From Chloranthus sessilifolius (Eukaryota > Streptophyta > Magnoliopsida > Chloranthales > Chloranthaceae), in the NCBI GenBank assembly GCA_021018995.1, contig CM037597.1:33358936-33422935 (forward strand): 64,000 nucleotides of DNA, written 5' to 3'. Under the pieces are notes generated by a model, which did not search any database, was not told where the DNA came from, and was given only the letters and a program-made list of their open reading frames with translations. The translations under genes were made by a program, and so were the position numbers. Shown in pieces: positions 59,413 to 64,000 of this stretch (the first letter of the stretch is position 1; every line of letters begins with the position of its first letter).

Positions 59413-59805
59413 TTAATGGTCAAACCAACTACGCAACCTTGGATCGACTCCACAAAATCGGAAGGACTTTCGCTTTGGCGGTCGGAAGGTCACTATCTTC
59501 CGCAGACAGTCTACACTCGCGTGATAAGCTGCCAACCAATCCATTCCGAGAATAACGTCGAACCCTTCCATGCTCAACGTAATCATGTCGGTCGATGTCT
59601 CGTGCTCATCAATCATCGATCGACATGTCAGACAAGACACAATCGAACTCCCCGTAGGAATCTTGACATCCAGAATAAAAGCAAGGGGTTCAGGAATAAT
59701 ACCCAACTTCTCTGAGAAGGAAGGAGTAATAAACGAGTGTGTAGACCCAGGGTCTATAAGCACTCGTGCTTCAATTTTATCCATGTCATCTCGACTACTC
59801 ATCAT
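59413..59805 (-). pseudogene. Aspartic protease of element C
   Basis: 130 open codons with EARVLIDPGSTHSFITPSFS (active site D-P-G-S-T intact), LDVKIPTGSSIVSCLTCRSM and EGFDVILGMDWLAAYHASVD. The domain itself looks functional; the frame is lost on both sides. Confidence 0.85.
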
Positions 59806-59934
59806 AAGGGTACCTTTAGTTAAAAAGTTTTGTTAATTATATGCAATGATTTCTATGTGGTTCAACATAATTGGCTTGAATTCAAATTTAAACAATAATA
59901 ATTGAATCAATGCATAAATGACATCTCAACTTTA

Positions 59935-61182
59935 ATGATACCTTGAATGACGTCATTCGACGTTTGGGCATCTGTCAGGCCATCGCATAAGCCCGACCTT
60001 GAACTGTAGGTCGTCGACTTACTGTGAGGCTGCGTAGTCGTCCTCTCTCAACAACAGACAATCCTTGATCATGTGACCAACTTTGTCCACACACAAGCAT
60101 CCCCGATGTTCCGTCTACAATCTTCTCCTATGTGGTTTCCACATCTTGCACACTGTGGTAGAAACAGAGTAACGGTGATCCTTTTCGAACCACGAGCCAC
60201 GAAGCTCCACTTGCAGAGTGCTCCCGGCTCGAAGGTCTCGCCCCGGTGATGAACTCGGCGGTCTCGATAGGAGGGCGTCACGTCCCGGCGCAATATGATG
60301 GCTGACTAGGGTAGGGAGGAGGTTTAGAGAACCTCGGCTTTTTGTTCACCTGCTCTGAAGCACTCTGCTGTCCCTGGCCAAACCTACTTCTATTACCCTG
60401 CTCTCGCCTCAATTGCTGCTTCTGAATATCTTCTTCTGCAATGAGGGCCTTGGACATAACGCCAGTATACGTCTCCATTTCCCACATCGACACCCTCTCC
60501 TGAATGTTCGGCCTCAACCCTCTCTGAAATTTCTGAGCTCTCATCAGCTCAGTGGCCACATGTAGGGGTGCAAATCGGGAAAGTCTATCAAATTCTGCGC
60601 CATACTCGCGCACCGACATTTCATTCTGTTTCAACTCGATGAATTGGACCTCCCACTGATTACGTACGATCTTCGGAAAATACTGATCGTTGAATGTCTC
60701 CACGAACTCTGCCCAAGTCCATGGAGTATTGGGGTAGTCCTGCTCTCTCATCCTAGAAACAGATTTCCACCATGGGCTAGCCTCGCCCAAAAGTTTGAAA
60801 GATGCCCAGCGTACTCTCTCAACGTCAGTACACTGCAACACTTCAAATATTTTCTCCATCTCATCCAGCCACGCCTCGGCTTCCATAGGATCCGTGGAGG
60901 TCTCATCCTCCTAAACTCTCTCTAATCCTCTGGTGATGTCTAGTGCCGCATCTGTCTGCATCTATCAATGGCTGCATCTGTAGCCATGTTAGTAGCCAAG
61001 GCTGCCAATACCTCGTCTACATTCCCTCTATCCTGCCTCGCAGCTCCCAAAGGATCTGCATTAGGGCCAGAAGCAACTCGCCCTCTGCCATAAGAGGTGC
61101 CTATGCCCTCATCTATCCCATCGATGCGAGCTGTACGAGGTCCCTCTATACCTCGGCCTCTGCCTCTAAACCGTGGAGGCAT
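59935..61182 (-). pseudogene. gag of element C
   Basis: Start Met at 61182 (MPPRFRGRGRGIEGPRTARI), about 100 bp after the primer site. A frame change at about 60930 leads into 60278-60886, a clean capsid domain: AEAWLDEMEKIFEVLQCTDV, ASPWWKSVSRMRE, FVETFNDQYFPKIVRNQWEV, MSVREYGAEFDRLSRFAPLH, FQRGLRPNIQERVSMWE and a Gln/Arg-rich tail. The zinc-knuckle region (59990-60270) is scrambled by small indels, but GHMIKDC is still readable. Confidence 0.85.
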
Positions 61183-61278
61183 GCTGATCTGTCATTGTTA
61201 ACAACAACAACAATTGATCAGTAATAATTGTTAGAAATAATCTAACCCCTAGTCCTAAGACTCTGAACCTAGAGCCTT

Positions 61279-61290
61279 GCTCTGATACCA
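61279..61290 (-). other. Primer binding site of element C
   Basis: GCTCTGATACCA, exact complement of the tRNA-iMet site. The adjoining LTR end is damaged (about 24 bp missing). Confidence 0.9.
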
Positions 61291-61292
61291 AG

Positions 61293-63456
61293 CTATTCCC
61301 TAAGGTATAGGAAAGGCCGGTTCATCAACTTATTGATTTCTCAATAAGCCGTAACAAACAGAAGCCGGCAACATAAACAAAGGTCTAAAGAACAGAGGCA
61401 TCATATCATAATCCAAAAGACTACGGTAGCAAAGAATATATCACTGTGAGGAACCAAAAGGAACCACCGGTGATGGCCAATCCAATCACCTAAAATAGAG
61501 GTTCACGATAATGGTTCCTCTAGTGATATCAAAAGGACAAAAATAATAGCCTAGGGCTCAATATTCCAAAATAATATCCAGACAAAAATACCAAAATACA
61601 AGGATCCAAAGATCACGGGAAGAACTCCTCCGCTGGTATATCCAAATCCTCCTCTGGAATATAATCGAGTCCTCCGGATCCTCCGACCCAATGTCTGGCC
61701 TCGACTGACGTATAGTCGAGGGTGAGCTAACAGCTAAGCTCAATAGAAGAAGCCAGATCTATTTGCAGTTCATTATAAGTACTGGTTTTCAAAAGACGGA
61801 ATCGGATCAAATATGATTTTTCAAAGATGCTTTCAAATTTAAATCTCCAGTTCTAATCCTGAGTCAAAACTGATAGTAAGTTCAAAGTGTTCAAAATGTT
61901 CTGATTTAGCATGCTTCTTGTCTTAAATTTATAACTTAATTTTATCTCTCAAATTTCCTATAGCATGAGAGCGGACTAAGTGACCGATGGGAAGACCCTC
62001 ACCATCGCCGTTCATGAACCCATTTCAAATGCAACAAGCCCTCAAGCTTATGAGGGAAACTTGTGCCAAAGTTTTACCGTCAACACGGTTGGTGGAATCT
62101 AGGGCATCGTACTTATGAACCCTAAATCAAATGCAAATGCTAATACATATCAAAGCTTATTAATTATAACATATACTGAATTGTCAAAGTTCTGATTCGA
62201 AATTCTGATTCGAAAATTCACTGAGATTCTGATTCAAAAAGGTTTAGCTGAGGTTCTGATTCACACAGATTCTTGTCCCTAACAATGTTTACAAATTTCT
62301 GATGTTGTCTTATATTCAAGCTTTGTTTATACTATGTGCACAGATTACTATCAAATTTATGCATTTCAAATAGATTGTCTATCATGACTTGTGCTTATAA
62401 TTTATGCAAAGAGAATTTGGGTTCCCCTACCTTAACCAAGCGGTTTCAAAAGCATGTAAAAACGGTCCTCTCCAAGGACTTCCGACAGACAAAACCTACA
62501 TATATTAACACCCTTAGTGTTAATATAAAGCTATAAGATTTAACCCGAAAGCTTGCAAGAAGATAATCCAACAAATTTTCGAACCAAAAGTCGAGGCAGA
62601 TTCGATGGTCGAATTTGAAATTCGATGGTCGAATCAAAACTCGACCATCAAATTTCCAAATCTACATCTAAAATCGACAATTGACATCGATTTTGAAATC
62701 ACGATCAATTTCTGCTTTCGTGGGTGCACTTTGACATTCTCGGTTCTCTTTCCGATTTTGTTCACAGCTAATCCTCTTCTTTATTTCACATATATATGTT
62801 CTAATTTCTAACAATAATCTCTGATTTTCATACAAAGATTTTCAAGACATACCTCCTTTTTGGCTCCAAATGGTAGGTCCCTTCGTACCAATTTGTGCTC
62901 CAAAATCAGTTTCTAACCCAGGGGATCAATGGCATCAGCTTTGTTCATTGCCACCCTTCCTCTTTGGCATGATTTACACAGGGATGTCTTCTCCTCTATC
63001 TTTCCCTTCTCATAGCTTAAACAGATCTAAAGACCATCACCAACACGTTCAATGGTCAAGATGGGAGGAGGATCTCTCTTTCTTCTTAGATCTAGGATTT
63101 AAAATAACCTTGCATGGTTATTTTCCTTAACTTTCCAACGAGAGAGAGATAGAGATAGAGAGATGCAAGCTTCACTTGCAATCTCTTTTATAACCAAACC
63201 AATCTAGCAAATATCTAGATATTCAACTCTTTAACTTATCCTCTAACTTAGGGATTTATTTCATGCTAACCACTAACACCTCCTTATTGTGTATGCCAAT
63301 GCGTGCATGACTTGCACACCTCTCGAGACCAAATCCTTTGGCCATCAGTCTTACTATAGTCTTAGCTTACCAAAAGTCCAAAAATATTCTACAGTATTTT
63401 CCGGGCACGCTTACCGAGGTAAACGAAAATATGCCGAAAATATCAGGGATATTACA
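61293..63456 (-). repeat. 5' LTR of element C
   Basis: Same sequence as 51397-53606 except that it lacks the terminal TGTGACGACCCGAC block and joins AAGC directly to TATTCCCTAAGG. The right end is fixed by the TSD. Palindromes TTCGATGGTCGAA at 62600-62660. Confidence 0.92.
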
Positions 63457-63461
63457 AGAAT

Positions 63462-63731
63462 ATTGAAAAACTTTGAGAATGTAATTTTCTATCTTTTTCT
63501 AGGCTAGGTAGTTGCTTTGGAAATGTATTTTATTTATTCCCGGTTTTGTATTTTGGGCTATATATATCACTCATGTATCTTCATGTTATCAAGTCATATG
63601 AATGAAATTTGAGAGGTTCTAAGTAGTATATCATTTTAGTCTTCATTTTTGGTATTTTTTCTACACAAGAGAACAACTTTCTTCTCTTTAGAGTGCCATC
63701 TTCTTCCAATCCTAGTTGGTGTAATCCAACA
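63462..63731 (+). repeat. Copia 3' LTR, second part
   Basis: Matches 46919-47188 with two substitutions; ends GTAATCCAACA, followed by TSD CTTCT. Confidence 0.95.
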
Positions 63732-64000
63732 CTTCTCTCGTTCTGCATCTCTAGTTTTTCCAAACTTTTTTTGCTCATTTTATTCTATTTGTGTCAAGGG
63801 CAAGTTGCTGTTTGCATTAGTATCTTTAGGAGGCATATGCAGCCTTGGTGTACTAACATCAACTTTGCATCGGAGGTCCTGAGGTCGAAATCCACCCCTT
63901 GTTGGCCACTCGCAGGCAATTATCCCTACCGACTGGTATGTGTGATGTGTGGGTGTTGCATGTACCCGGGGACTTAGTTGGGTACGAAAAGTTGTTGGAA
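63732..64000. other. Right flank, no recognisable gene
   Basis: Genomic flank of the copia insertion, starting with its TSD. No supported ORF. Confidence 0.6.

Larger units (their letters stand above)
51397..63456 (-). mobile_element. Element C: Ty3/gypsy LTR retrotransposon with accessory ORF, inside copia 3' LTR
   Basis: 12,060 bp with TSD AGAAT (51392-51396, 63457-63461). Minus-strand order: 5' LTR (61293-63456), primer site, gag, protease, RT, RNase H, integrase, palindrome-bearing spacer, accessory ORF, polypurine tract, 3' LTR (51397-53606). Pol resembles element B (chromovirus-type). Because it sits in a very young copia LTR it must be younger still, yet its coding region and LTRs contain many 1-2 bp changes. 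Confidence 0.95.
46777..63731 (+). mobile_element. Ty1/copia LTR retrotransposon, young, split by element C
   Basis: 5' LTR 46777-47188, primer site, gag-pol, polypurine tract, 3' LTR 51255-51396 plus 63462-63731. TSD CTTCT at 46772-46776 and 63732-63736. Without the 12 kb insert it is about 4.9 kb. The two LTRs differ at only two positions that I can see (TTCTCGG/TTCCCGG and CTATACA/CTACACA), so insertion is recent. The coding region has one stop and two frameshifts. Lineage within copia not assigned. Confidence 0.95.

Overview
The window is plant nuclear DNA made almost entirely of transposable elements. The signs are LTR retrotransposons primed by initiator tRNA-Met, a CACTA (En/Spm) transposon with TNP2-type transposase, and broken fragments of plant genes: a G-type lectin receptor kinase, the jasmonate co-receptor COI1, a family-1 UDP-glycosyltransferase and a ZNF830-like zinc finger protein. 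A eudicot with a large, repeat-rich genome is the best guess. I find no intact host gene, no rRNA, no tRNA and no CRISPR.

Layout. (1) 1-10291: element A, a decayed Ty3/gypsy element on the minus strand with very long LTRs (about 3.9 kb); its 3' LTR runs off the left edge. (2) 10299-27460: an Athila/Tat-like LTR on the plus strand, split by element B (11967-26955, minus, TSD GTAGA). Element B's own 3' LTR is split by a solo LTR of the element A family (13686-16551), so this is a three-level nest. (3) 27461-32300: AT-rich leader, zinc-knuckle gag-like ORF and a Ty3/gypsy RNase H-integrase scrap. (4) 32600-34270: receptor kinase and COI1 fragments. (5) 34271-42742: CACTA transposase on the minus strand, split by a solo LTR of the element C family (35706-37948, TSD TATGT), with a captured glycosyltransferase fragment and one recognisable terminus. 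(6) 44195-46097: last exons of a ZNF830-like pseudogene, with an inverted-repeat DNA element in an intron. (7) 46777-63731: a young Ty1/copia element (TSD CTTCT) whose 3' LTR is split by element C (51397-63456, minus, TSD AGAAT), another Ty3/gypsy element.

Most notable: elements B and C, from clearly different LTR families, each carry an extra sense-strand ORF between integrase and 3' LTR. The two proteins are colinear homologues of about 370 to 430 residues. In both elements the DNA just upstream of this ORF repeats the short palindrome found in that element's own LTR, plus a CTAGGGTTT box and a GGTAAAT splice-donor-like site. This looks like a separately expressed accessory gene. Each LTR family also carries its own palindrome array.

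Caution on data quality: element C sits inside a copia LTR whose two copies differ at only 2 positions, yet C's own LTRs differ by many small changes, mostly at CAG, CTG and CCG. That is hard to reconcile with age and suggests systematic consensus error at methylated CHG sites, so some frameshifts in 49-60 kb may be artefacts.
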